A stretch of DNA of 22,336 bases. Origin: Allocoprobacillus merdigallinarum (lineage in GTDB: Bacteria > Bacillota_I > Bacilli_A > Erysipelotrichales > Coprobacillaceae). The position numbers and the translations under genes are program-made. This document shows, piece by piece, positions 15,353 through 22,336 of this stretch. Within the stretch, counting starts at the first letter, position 1, and each line of letters starts with the position of its first letter. The stretch spans positions 1 through 22,336 of the forward strand of contig DWZO01000095.1 in assembly GCA_019117525.1 (NCBI GenBank), in the 5' to 3' direction. The notes beneath the pieces are model-generated. The model did not search any database and was not told the DNA's origin. It was given only the letters and a program-made list of their open reading frames with translations.

Positions 15353-18300
15353 TTACCCCCTTTCAATATGTAATGAACTGCCCTGTTGTCCTTTTTCTAC
15401 AATAATCTGAGTATCAATTCTTTCTTTTAATTCATCAACATGAGAAATAATACCAATCGTCTTATGATCATTCTTTAAATCCATTAAAACTGATAAAGCC
15501 TGATCAATAGATTCATGATCTAAAGTCCCAAAACCTTCATCAATAAATAGCGTATTCAATTCAATGCCTCCGGCATAATTTTGAATCATGGATGATAGAC
15601 CTAAAGCCAGTGATAAAGCTGCTTTAAAAGATTCTCCACCTGATAAAGACTGAATATCTCGCATCATTCCTGTTTCATAATCCAGAACACTTAAATCCAA
15701 TCCTTGTTGTTTGACACCTTTGACATCTTTTTTACGATACAAAGCAAATCGTCCCTGTGTCATTTTTAATAGCTCTATATTTGCAAATTCAAGAATCTGT
15801 TCAAAATAGGCTGATAAAACATATCTTTCAAAAGACATACGTAAAGGATTCTTTCCTGATGTATAATCATATAAATCCTGATAAAGTGTATACTTTTCAA
15901 AAATATCCTGATTTTTATGATAATCCTTATCTAACTGATCTAATGTTTCCTGATTTTGCTTATAAACATGTAAAGTCTCATGATATTGTGTATAAGTTTC
16001 ATCACGTGTTTGTGCCAATGCATCTAACTGCTGTTTTTCTAAAGACAAATCAGTCATGTGATAATCTTTGGTTTTCTCTTCTAAAAGCTGTTTTTGTTTC
16101 CCTAACGCTTCTTTTTGAATGATATAATTCTGATAATCTTTTTCCTGATTGAAAATAGACTGTTGACGTTTTTGATAATCTAAAAACTGTTCTTCACTAT
16201 CAAAGTATTGATCAATAAATGCCTGATAACGCTGTGTATATGCTTGTTGCTTTGATTCTAAATCATCTATTTGACTAGAGAATGTTTCAAGCTGATGCGT
16301 ATAAACAGAAATATCTTTTTGGCATTGATGATATTGATTTTCAATATCATGAATATGCTGATCTAACTGTTGAAATTGTATTTGTTGCTGTTTCAATAAA
16401 ACAGAGATATCTTGTTCATTAGAAAAATGATATTCTTCTTGAAGCTGTGTATATTGTTGATGTAATAAAGATAACTGTTTTTCTTTATTAATGATCTGAT
16501 TTTGCATATCCTGTAGATATTGATTCTGTTGTTGAAGTAAAAGATGATCCTGTTTCAGATTTTTTTGAATCTTCTTTAAATAAATCACATCATTATATTT
16601 TTTCTGATATGTTTTTTCCTGTTCATCAATAACCTGTACAATATCAGATAATAAACGAATAAAAACTTCTTTTGATAATTCTTCTTGAATATCCAGCTGT
16701 TTTTTTAACATTTCAATACGTGTTTTCATTTGTTGAACAAGTTCATTTTGTTGGAAAACTTCCTGATATGCTTCCTGTTGTTGTTGATTAAGCACTTCTA
16801 CCTGTTGAGATAAATTCTCTAATTCATGAGAAGATAAAACCGATGTTTCCAGTTGAGCCAAATGAGGATGATGCGTTGATCCACAGACTGGACAAGGTTC
16901 ATTTTCTTTTAAATGCGATGCTAAAATACCAGCCTGTTGACGACGGAAGAGTTCATCTTCATGGCGATATTTGACTAATATATCTTCATATTTTTGATGC
17001 TTCTTTTGATAATTCACTGACAAATCATAGTGATGATCTTCTAAAGATTTCCATTCATCATAAAACTGACTGAGTTCATGAATCATGACTCTTTTTTTAT
17101 TAATATCTTTGACATTTTTCTCATTTTGTTCTAATTCCAATTCTAAGCGCGGTAAACGATTGACATTTTCCTGATCACGTTGAATACGATTGTCTAGCTT
17201 TTCATAGCGTGACTGTAAATTTTGATAATCGTTTTGCATAGATTGATATTGTTTGTATTGATTTTGATATTGTTGGAGAAGCTGATGATATTGTTGATAT
17301 TTTTCTAAAGATTGTTTGGTATTATCAATATCTAATAAAAGCTGATCTTTTTGTTGTTTTTCTTTTTCTAATTGCTGATATTCTCTTTCAAGCTGTTCAA
17401 ACTGTTTTTGAGAAGTTTCTAACTGTTTATGAACTTTTTGTTTTTGATTCATGGCCTGTTGATATGACAGTTTGATTTGCTGATACTGGTCTAATAAAGA
17501 TTGATGATCTTTGATGGCTGCCACTTGATCTAAATCATGTTTCAATGAAGCCATCATCTTTTCTTGATTTTGTAAAGTCTGATATTGTTGTGTGATTTGT
17601 TGTAATTCTGATAATTGAAGATTTTGTTGTTGTTTTTGATAATAAAGATTCGCAAACTGATCATAGCTTGCCTTCGCATTTTGATACGATGTCTGATAGT
17701 GTTGTAACTGATCATGAAGCTTTTCATTTTCCAAAGTGGCTTCCTGAATATAGGAAGGATGGAATTCCTGTTGATGCATGTTCATAAACGCAGAATCTAG
17801 CTGCAACATGGAAAAACGTGATGATAAAGCTTGTGATGATAATAAAAACTGATCTTTGTAAGTTTTTACCTGTTCTTTCAATAAATTTTCAAAAACAACC
17901 AGTGATTCACTATGAAAAACATGACGTAAAACACGTTCTCTTTCTTCACTGCTGGCATAAATCAGTTTCGTAAACTCACCTTGTGCAATCATGACAATCT
18001 GTTTAAACTGATGAACATCAACACCCAACAATTCCTTGATTTTGGCATTGACTTCTTTAACTCCTTCAATCATGTTTTCTCCATCATCTAAATAAGCATT
18101 AGCATTTTTAGGTGTTTTATAGCCTTCACGATAATAAGTCGGTGAACGCTTGATTGTATAAATATGCTGATGTAATTCAAAAGTCAATTCTACATATGTT
18201 TCATCTTTTGCATCCGCAAAATCACTGCGAAAATAAGAAACATGACGATGTGAACCACTGGCTTCTCCATACAAAGCAAACGTAATCGCATCAAAGAGAG

Positions 18301-18427
18301 TTGTTTTTCCTGAACCTGTTGGTCCGCTAATTAAATATAAGCCATGATCTAACATATTTTCAAAATCAACAACAGTGAAATCCTTATAAGTCATAAAAGC
18401 ATTCATTGTTAATTTAATAATTCTCAC
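15353..18427 (-). CDS. sbcC: Exonuclease subunit SbcC (Rad50-like ATPase)
   Basis: SbcC and SbcD form the Mre11-Rad50-type nuclease that opens hairpins and protein-blocked DNA ends. I start at GTG 18427, giving MRIIKLTMNAFMTYKDF and 1024 residues; it follows AGGTGA by 5 bases and overlaps sbcD by 14 bases. An upstream in-frame ATG (18481) would add 18 residues from inside sbcD and is unlikely. Walker A GPTGSGKT is at about 35-42. The zinc hook CPVCG is at C512 and C515. The signature SLSGGESFKAALSLALGLSSM and Walker B LFIDEGFGTLD lie near the C-terminus. The arms are long coiled coils unusually rich in glutamine, tyrosine and histidine. The length matches E. coli SbcC (1048). Confidence 0.97.
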   Translation of the reverse strand: MRIIKLTMNAFMTYKDFTVVDFENMLDHGLYLISGPTGSGKTTLFDAITFALYGEASGSHRHVSYFRSDFADAKDETYVELTFELHQHIYTIKRSPTYYREGYKTPKNANAYLDDGENMIEGVKEVNAKIKELLGVDVHQFKQIVMIAQGEFTKLIYASSEERERVLRHVFHSESLVVFENLLKEQVKTYKDQFLLSSQALSSRFSMLQLDSAFMNMHQQEFHPSYIQEATLENEKLHDQLQHYQTSYQNAKASYDQFANLYYQKQQQNLQLSELQQITQQYQTLQNQEKMMASLKHDLDQVAAIKDHQSLLDQYQQIKLSYQQAMNQKQKVHKQLETSQKQFEQLEREYQQLEKEKQQKDQLLLDIDNTKQSLEKYQQYHQLLQQYQNQYKQYQSMQNDYQNLQSRYEKLDNRIQRDQENVNRLPRLELELEQNEKNVKDINKKRVMIHELSQFYDEWKSLEDHHYDLSVNYQKKHQKYEDILVKYRHEDELFRRQQAGILASHLKENEPCPVCGSTHHPHLAQLETSVLSSHELENLSQQVEVLNQQQQEAYQEVFQQNELVQQMKTRIEMLKKQLDIQEELSKEVFIRLLSDIVQVIDEQEKTYQKKYNDVIYLKKIQKNLKQDHLLLQQQNQYLQDMQNQIINKEKQLSLLHQQYTQLQEEYHFSNEQDISVLLKQQQIQFQQLDQHIHDIENQYHQCQKDISVYTHQLETFSSQIDDLESKQQAYTQRYQAFIDQYFDSEEQFLDYQKRQQSIFNQEKDYQNYIIQKEALGKQKQLLEEKTKDYHMTDLSLEKQQLDALAQTRDETYTQYHETLHVYKQNQETLDQLDKDYHKNQDIFEKYTLYQDLYDYTSGKNPLRMSFERYVLSAYFEQILEFANIELLKMTQGRFALYRKKDVKGVKQQGLDLSVLDYETGMMRDIQSLSGGESFKAALSLALGLSSMIQNYAGGIELNTLFIDEGFGTLDHESIDQALSVLMDLKNDHKTIGIISHVDELKERIDTQIIVEKGQQGSSLHIERG

Positions 18428-19541
18428 TCTCTTCACCTGCCTTTTCCAATAATGTTTTGACAACATCTTTTTGTAAATCATTTAATTTTTGACTTTTGAC
18501 ATCTTGATAAAATTGTTCAAATAATGACAAAGTATCCATCTGTTGAATAGATTGTATCGGTTGAAATGAACTTGTCTGATTATGTTTCATTAAATATTGA
18601 TAAGTGATCTGTAAAAGATGAGGATATAAAACACGAAGTTGTTCAATCGCATGAGGAACAATGGTTTCATCTAATAATTCAAAAGCTAAAAAATCATCTT
18701 TTTTCTCAATAAAATCATTTTGCATAAACTGTGCAAATGTACCTTGATATTTTTTTAAGGTCTGACGTGGATGTAATTCATGGGTTGTGATAGACAAATC
18801 ATCTGTATCCACAATCACAATAGATTTTTTTTGATTCACTTCATCAAAAGAATAACACATCAAAGATCCACTATAACGCATCGTTTCACGTTTCACCTTT
18901 TGAGGTGCATGAAGATGTCCTAAAGCGACATAATCAAAATCATCAAATAAAGAAGCATCAATGATTTCACTGCCTCCTACACTTAATGGAACTTCTGATT
19001 CACTTGTGACACTAGAGTGTCCAACAAATTGATGTGTGACCAGTATATTTTGATAATCATGGTCAAGACTTTGCTTGGAAAGATAAAAAGATAACGCACT
19101 TTGATAATCATGCATGTCCTGATCAGGATATAACATTTTCACCTGTGATGGCTTGACAAAAGGCAATAAATAAAACCTTGTCTTTCCATACTCTACAAAA
19201 GCCATATTCTCTTTTAAATATGTTTCAATATGTAAACCATTTTTAGATAAAATAGAACTTGCAAAATGTAAACGATCCCTACTATCATGATTTCCACTGA
19301 TCATTAAAACCTGAATATGATAAGTTAGTAAAGCCTGACTTAAAAAATCATCTAATAAATTCACTGCCTCCTGACTTGGTATCAAACGATCATAAACATC
19401 ACCTGCAATAACTAATAAACGGATATCCTGCTCATCCATATATGTTAATAATTCAAATAACAATTCACGTTGAATATCTAATAAAGAATATTGATGTATG
19501 ACTTTCCCTAAATGTAAATCCCCAATATGTACAAACTTCAT
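18414..19541 (-). CDS. sbcD: Exonuclease subunit SbcD (Mre11-like nuclease)
   Basis: The nuclease partner of SbcC, using two metal ions (Mn2+ in known members) to cut DNA ends. The 375-residue protein shows all metallophosphoesterase motifs: GDLHLG (D8, H10), GDVYDR (D48), GNHDS (N84, H85), VTHQFV and GHLHAP. The C-terminal part is the capping and SbcC-binding region. AAGGAGG precedes the ATG. The 3' end overlaps sbcC by 14 bases, so the two are translationally coupled. It follows the GNAT gene by 37 bases, and the run GNAT-sbcD-sbcC-DUF4177 probably shares the promoter at 20005-20033. Confidence 0.97.
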   Translation of the reverse strand: MKFVHIGDLHLGKVIHQYSLLDIQRELLFELLTYMDEQDIRLLVIAGDVYDRLIPSQEAVNLLDDFLSQALLTYHIQVLMISGNHDSRDRLHFASSILSKNGLHIETYLKENMAFVEYGKTRFYLLPFVKPSQVKMLYPDQDMHDYQSALSFYLSKQSLDHDYQNILVTHQFVGHSSVTSESEVPLSVGGSEIIDASLFDDFDYVALGHLHAPQKVKRETMRYSGSLMCYSFDEVNQKKSIVIVDTDDLSITTHELHPRQTLKKYQGTFAQFMQNDFIEKKDDFLAFELLDETIVPHAIEQLRVLYPHLLQITYQYLMKHNQTSSFQPIQSIQQMDTLSLFEQFYQDVKSQKLNDLQKDVVKTLLEKAGEESENY

Positions 19542-19578
19542 GTTATGCCTCCTTTTCCATTATTATAAAACAAACACA

Positions 19579-19974
19579 TTATATTTCCCAAATAAAAACC
19601 ATTTTTTCCTTTTCATCACTTGCAAAAAAACGACGCTGTTTTGCAGGAATAACCTTTGTTTCTATATATCTTGCGCCTAATTTTTGAATAGTACGTAAAG
19701 AAGCCTGATTATGAGGATCACAAGTTAAAATCACCTGATGAAACTGTAATTGTTTTTGTAAAAGCAAACAAGCCTGATAAGCATAATGATGACCACGATA
19801 AGCTTCATCAATATGATAACCAATATGACCATCAAAATAGTGTTGTTGCATGGTTCCTTCTCTAAAAGTTAAACGCCCCACTTCTATTGAATCAACCATA
19901 ATGGCATAAATATAATAAGGCGTAAAGCCCCTAGGCAAATGCTCATGAACGTATTCCAGTAATTCAAGTTTCAT
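19579..19974 (-). CDS. GNAT-family N-acetyltransferase
   Basis: A 131-residue GNAT-type acetyltransferase. The order is standard: beta strands through EVGRLTFREG, then GHIGYHIDEAYRGHHYAYQACLLL, where YRGHHYA is the acetyl-CoA pyrophosphate-binding loop (R/Q-x-x-G-x-A type, about 59-65). CDPHNQASLRTIQKLGARYIET follows, with the usual N-x-x-S-x-R-x-x-x-K-L-G. The substrate cannot be predicted. GAGGTG lies at normal spacing before the ATG. It is first in the likely sbcDC operon, an arrangement I cannot link to DNA repair from sequence alone. Confidence 0.88.
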   Translation of the reverse strand: MKLELLEYVHEHLPRGFTPYYIYAIMVDSIEVGRLTFREGTMQQHYFDGHIGYHIDEAYRGHHYAYQACLLLQKQLQFHQVILTCDPHNQASLRTIQKLGARYIETKVIPAKQRRFFASDEKEKMVFIWEI

Positions 19975-20004
19975 ATATGCTTCACCTCTTTTTTACATAC
20001 TCTT

Positions 20005-20033
20005 ATCATAACAATATTGACAGTTACGTGCAA
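20005..20033 (-). promoter_or_regulatory. Promoter of GNAT-sbcDC
   Basis: On the minus strand TTGCAC (20033-20028), a 17-base spacer and TATGAT (20010-20005), preceded by TGT, give a strong extended -10 promoter starting near 19998. Its -35 lies between the -35 and -10 of the opposing promoter at 20017-20044. Confidence 0.65.
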
Positions 20034-20044
20034 TATGATAAAAT
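20017..20044 (+). promoter_or_regulatory. Promoter of the Mn riboswitch-CNNM unit
   Basis: A perfect -35 TTGACA (20017-20022), a 16-base spacer and TAAAAT (20039-20044) would start transcription near 20051, directly at the first base of the riboswitch P1 stem. Confidence 0.7.
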
Positions 20045-20051
20045 AGAACAC

Positions 20052-20149
20052 ATAAAAGGGAGTAGTTAGCATCATTTCATGATGTTATATAATCGACATC
20101 ACGCTAAGTTTATTAGCCGGTTTTATATATGAAATAACGAGACTTTTAT
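20052..20149 (+). ncRNA. yybP-ykoY manganese riboswitch aptamer
   Basis: The stretch follows the yybP-ykoY layout I know from the Lactococcus lactis structure. P1 is a perfect 7-bp stem, ATAAAAG (20052-20058) with CTTTTAT (20143-20149). The conserved GGGAGTAG (20058-20065) follows. P2 is CATCAT-TTC-ATGATG (20070-20084). P3 starts with TATATAA (20086-20092 or nearby) and the metal-site loop TCGACATCAC. GCTAA-GTTTA-TTAGC (20103-20117) comes next, then CGG (20118-20120) and the P3 3' strand TTTTATATA. GAGA-CTTTT closes the junction. The fourth helix of the lactococcal example is missing or very short. This family senses Mn2+ and usually turns genes on. Identification is from memory of the consensus. 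Confidence 0.85.
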
Positions 20150-20177
20150 TGCAGTGTTGTGGTAGTTGTCTTTTTTT
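20141..20177 (+). terminator. Riboswitch-controlled terminator
   Basis: A hairpin from GAC (20141) to GTC (20170) is followed by seven T residues (20171-20177). It has a 3-bp base, a UU/UU internal loop and nine further pairs, several of them G-U. Its 5' arm contains the GACTTTTAT that forms the 3' side of aptamer P1. The two structures are therefore mutually exclusive: metal-bound P1 would block the terminator. Confidence 0.7.
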
Positions 20178-20222
20178 ATATCACAAACATATAGAGCCAA
20201 AAAATAAAAGGAGAGTGAAGTT

Positions 20223-21533
20223 ATGGACTCTATACCCTCGCAATTGTTATTGCAGCTTATTTTAATTTTATTAAATGCCTTTTTTGCAGCTACAGAAATT
20301 GCTGTACTATCATTAAACAAAACACAGTTAGAGAAAAAAGCTGAAAATGGTGAAAAAACAGCTAAACGCTTATTAATTCTTCTACAAGAACCTTCTGGAT
20401 TCTTATCAACAATTCAAATTGGAATTACGTTAGCTGGATTTTTAGGAAGTGCCTTTGCGGCTGATAACTTTTCAGAGTATCTTGTTCAATGGGTATCACA
20501 GGATTTAGGAATCACAAGTATCCCATTAAATGTCCTTGATACACTATCAGTCATTGTTATTACAATTATTTTATCTTATTTTACTTTAATTCTAGGTGAA
20601 TTGGTTCCTAAAAGAATTGCCATGCAAAAACCATATGAAGTATCTAAAATCTCATGTGGCACAGTTTTAATGATTGCAAAAATTATGAACCCCGTTGTCA
20701 AATTCTTATCTTTTTCAACCAATGCCGTTTTAAAACTATTACACTTAAAAACAGAAGCTGAAGAAGATAGCATCACCGAAGAAGAAATCTTAACAATGAT
20801 TGAACTTGGTGAAAAACGTGGCGTTTTAGATGAAGATGAAAGTGAATGGCTACAAAATATTTTTGATTTTAATGATACAGATATTTCTGAAATTATGACA
20901 CCTTCTGTTGATATTGTTTATATTTCAGCAGATGCCTCGCAAGAAGAGATTATTAAAATCATTCAAAATACTGGATTATCACGTTATCCTGTTTATCAAA
21001 ACGATGAAAACAACATTATCGGTGTCTTACATGTCAGAGATTATTTGTTGAATCTCCAAACAAAAAAGAAACCATTTGAAAAGATTCTTACAAAACCATA
21101 CTTAATTCCAGATTCCATGAGAGCTGATGATTTATTTGCAGATATGCAAAATAAAAATATTCATTTTGCTATCGCTATTGATGAATTTGGAGGTATCAGT
21201 GGAATCATTACATTAGAAGACTTAGTTGAAGAAATCTTTGGAAATATCTATGATGAACATGACTCACGTGAACGCCCAGATATTCAAAAAATCAACGAAA
21301 CACAATGGCGTGTCAATGGAAATACAAATATCGAAGATCTTGTTGAAGCAACAGGTATTCAATTTCCAGAAGATGAAGACTACAATACCATTGGTGGTTA
21401 CATATACAGTCATCTTCGTTCTATTCCAAAAGATGGTACAACCAAAACAATTCACATAGATAACATAACTTTCCAGATCACCAAGATTCAAGATCGTCGT
21501 ATCAAAGAAGTCATTATAACAAAAAAAGCCTAG
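20223..21533 (+). CDS. CNNM/CorC (HlyC)-family membrane transporter
   Basis: A 436-residue protein with the standard CNNM order. The N-terminal DUF21 membrane domain spans about 1-190, with hydrophobic segments near 7-27, 55-80, 105-127 and 135-155 and the conserved ITLAGFLGSAFAADNF. A CBS-domain pair follows at about 210-330 (EIMTPSVDIVYI, SRYPVYQ, GVLHVRDYL, IDEFGGISGIITLEDLVEEIFG). The C-terminal CorC/HlyC domain occupies about 355-430. Relatives move or sense Mg2+ and help with divalent cation balance. The Mn riboswitch leader argues for a role in manganese efflux or tolerance; that is inference from regulation. AAAGGAG precedes the ATG by a normal distance. It is monocistronic, ended by a terminator. 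Confidence 0.94.
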   Translation: MDSIPSQLLLQLILILLNAFFAATEIAVLSLNKTQLEKKAENGEKTAKRLLILLQEPSGFLSTIQIGITLAGFLGSAFAADNFSEYLVQWVSQDLGITSIPLNVLDTLSVIVITIILSYFTLILGELVPKRIAMQKPYEVSKISCGTVLMIAKIMNPVVKFLSFSTNAVLKLLHLKTEAEEDSITEEEILTMIELGEKRGVLDEDESEWLQNIFDFNDTDISEIMTPSVDIVYISADASQEEIIKIIQNTGLSRYPVYQNDENNIIGVLHVRDYLLNLQTKKKPFEKILTKPYLIPDSMRADDLFADMQNKNIHFAIAIDEFGGISGIITLEDLVEEIFGNIYDEHDSRERPDIQKINETQWRVNGNTNIEDLVEATGIQFPEDEDYNTIGGYIYSHLRSIPKDGTTKTIHIDNITFQITKIQDRRIKEVIITKKA

Positions 21534-21562
21534 TCGAAATTAATCAACTAGGTCCTTTTTTT
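21521..21562. terminator. Bidirectional terminator after the CNNM gene
   Basis: CCTAGT (21529-21534) pairs with ACTAGG (21547-21552), overlapping the CNNM stop codon. Seven T residues follow on the plus strand (21556-21562), and on the minus strand the complement of seven A residues (21521-21527). It serves both the CNNM gene and the convergent secreted-protein gene, which ends at 21566. Confidence 0.85.
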
Positions 21563-21565
21563 CGC

Positions 21566-21997
21566 TTACAATAGGTCATCCGCACTAAATTTTAATGTCA
21601 CATCACAAGTATTACTTGGTTCAAAATTATGAGATGTAACACATGTAAAATAAACACTTCCTTTATTACATCCATGTTCATTTACCAAAACTGCATAATT
21701 CAATGGTATACCAACAAGATTAGATTTGTAAGATTTTGACTGAGTAACGAGTTCAGCATAATTTCCTAAAGCTGCATCCCCATGTGTCTTTTTAAATGTA
21801 CCAATTTGACTTGTCATAGTTTTTTTACTTCCATAAGTTGTATCAAAATGTTCTCCTCCCCAAGCAGGAATATTTCTGTGTGTCACCGTTTGATATCTTG
21901 TTCCTTGTTCATATACATAAGCTAAAGCTGAAGTCATTGTTCCTCCTAAAACAAGAAAACTTAAACCTAACGCCATAACCTTTTTTTGGATTGACAT
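21566..21997 (-). CDS. Small secreted protein of unknown function
   Basis: I take the ATG at 21997, preceded by AAAGGAGGTG at good spacing, giving 143 residues; an open frame continues 44 codons upstream without a start I believe. Residues 1-26 are a signal peptide: basic MSIQKK, hydrophobic LGLSFLVLGG, and a TSALA-Y cleavage site. The mature part of about 117 residues has three Cys (in HGCN, YFTCV and NTCDV) and segments such as NIPAWGGEHF and YGSKKTMTSQIG. I do not recognise a family. It is exported by Sec and has no lipobox or anchor. Divergent to it lies a LytTR regulator remnant, a context typical of secreted peptides and small exported factors, but the role is unknown. Lactococcin 972-like bacteriocins were considered and do not match well. 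Confidence 0.75.
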   Translation of the reverse strand: MSIQKKVMALGLSFLVLGGTMTSALAYVYEQGTRYQTVTHRNIPAWGGEHFDTTYGSKKTMTSQIGTFKKTHGDAALGNYAELVTQSKSYKSNLVGIPLNYAVLVNEHGCNKGSVYFTCVTSHNFEPSNTCDVTLKFSADDLL

Positions 21998-22005
21998 AAC
22001 CCTCA

Positions 22006-22013
22006 CCTCCTTT
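22006..22013 (-). promoter_or_regulatory. Ribosome binding site of the secreted-protein gene
   Basis: AAAGGAGG on the minus strand lies 8 bases before the ATG at 21997. It fixes the short form of this protein rather than the 187-codon open frame. Confidence 0.7.
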
Positions 22014-22063
22014 CGACAATAGTCTACCAAAATACTCAAAAAAGTTATTCTATATATAAAATT

Positions 22064-22092
22064 TGTGCATATTTTAACTATAAAAATGCACA
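22064..22092. promoter_or_regulatory. Operator-like inverted repeat upstream of the secreted-protein gene
   Basis: TGTGCAT (22064-22070) and ATGCACA (22086-22092) are perfect arms around a 15-base AT-rich spacer. The repeat lies 67 bases before the secreted-protein ATG, next to AT-rich -10-like sequence on the minus strand, and 74 bases before the divergent regulator remnant. It could bind a dimeric regulator that controls both directions. Confidence 0.4.
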
Positions 22093-22165
22093 CTTTGGGT
22101 ATTTTTTCTGATATAAAAATCTTTGTCATATAATGTAGATAGTTGTCAAAAAGGAGGTAGAAATT

Positions 22166-22320
22166 ATGCGTATCGCAATATGTGACGACGAATTATTTTA
22201 TGTACAAAATTTAACTTCAGTTAAATGTTGGTAATTGATTTTAACTCCATAAAAACGGTGTTAAAGCCCTTTAAAATAAAACATGATATTTTCATCAGTG
22301 CTATACTTATATCGAGGTGA
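22166..22320 (+). pseudogene. Decayed LytTR-type response regulator remnant
   Basis: AAGGAGG precedes an ATG that opens with MRIAICDDELFYVQNL, the exact beginning of an AgrA/LytTR-type receiver domain (acidic pocket DD). It diverges and stops after 22 codons (TAA at 22232-22234). A second frame (from 22225) then reads VIDFNSIKTVLKPFKIKHDIFISAILISR and stops at 22318-22320. That resembles the end of a LytTR DNA-binding domain (INxxxIKxV...IPISR). The simplest reading is a regulator that lost most of its middle by deletion, leaving both tips out of frame. The second part is a weaker match than the first. Confidence 0.5.
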
Positions 22321-22327
22321 AGATATT

Positions 22328-22336
22328 ATGACTGAT
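22328..22336 (+). CDS. First codons of a further gene, cut by the window end
   Basis: GAGGTGA (22314-22320) is spaced 7 bases from an ATG at 22328; only MTD is visible. It overlaps the stop codon of the regulator remnant, as expected for the next gene of the same operon. A sensor kinase would be the usual partner of a LytTR regulator, but nothing here shows it. Confidence 0.4.

Noticed and set aside
18428..18481. 18-codon N-terminal extension of SbcC
   Set aside because: It lies inside sbcD and lacks a ribosome binding site; SbcC proteins begin with MRIIKL-like sequence, matching the GTG at 18427.
21998..22129. 44-codon N-terminal extension of the secreted protein
   Set aside because: The inner ATG at 21997 has an excellent ribosome binding site followed by a textbook signal peptide; the extension has neither and covers the divergent promoter region.
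1..22336. CRISPR array, tRNA or rRNA genes
   Set aside because: I saw no regularly spaced direct repeats, and no cloverleaf or rRNA-like sequence on either strand; a dedicated scan could not be run.

Overview
The window looks like chromosome of a low-GC Bacillota, plausibly an Erysipelotrichia-type gut bacterium. The clues are the AT-rich sequence, strong AAGGAGG ribosome binding sites, archaeal-type prolyl-tRNA synthetase, and a short sigma-region-4-like gene that resembles mollicute proteins. The taxonomic call is inference. Most of the window is ordinary housekeeping sequence; two ends and one island are accessory.

Left end (1-4748). A terminator-like hairpin sits at the edge, followed by a frameshifted C-terminal remnant of an ISL3-like transposase (322-929). 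Next, on the minus strand, is a complete retron cassette. An OLD-like ATPase-TOPRIM effector (2393-4288) is followed by a 297-base gap and a retron-type reverse transcriptase (1079-2095). The gap holds a candidate msr-msd RNA: perfect 12-base a1/a2 arms (2288-2299 and 2115-2126), a G immediately after a1, several hairpins, and an extended -10 promoter that would start transcription almost exactly at a1. This is the most interesting locus in the window. It resembles the retron-Eco8 type of anti-phage system but has the effector gene first.

Core region (4749-12820). purA and guaA form a minus-strand purine operon ended by a hairpin terminator. A divergent LysR-type regulator follows. Then come a cinA whose C-terminal amidase domain is reduced, a sigma-region-4-like protein, and a phosphatase / radical SAM / pyridoxal kinase cluster in which the last two genes overlap by 4 bases.

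12964-19974. A plus-strand pentapeptide-repeat protein shares a nested bidirectional terminator with archaeal-type proS. Upstream of proS, on the same strand, lies GNAT acetyltransferase - sbcD - sbcC - DUF4177-like, a likely DNA repair operon.

Right end (20017-22336). A strong promoter leads into a yybP-ykoY (Mn2+) riboswitch with a mutually exclusive terminator, in front of a CNNM/CorC-type membrane protein. Its promoter is interleaved with the opposing GNAT-sbcDC promoter. The window ends with a small secreted protein of unknown function, divergent from a decayed LytTR-type response regulator remnant and the first codons of a further gene.
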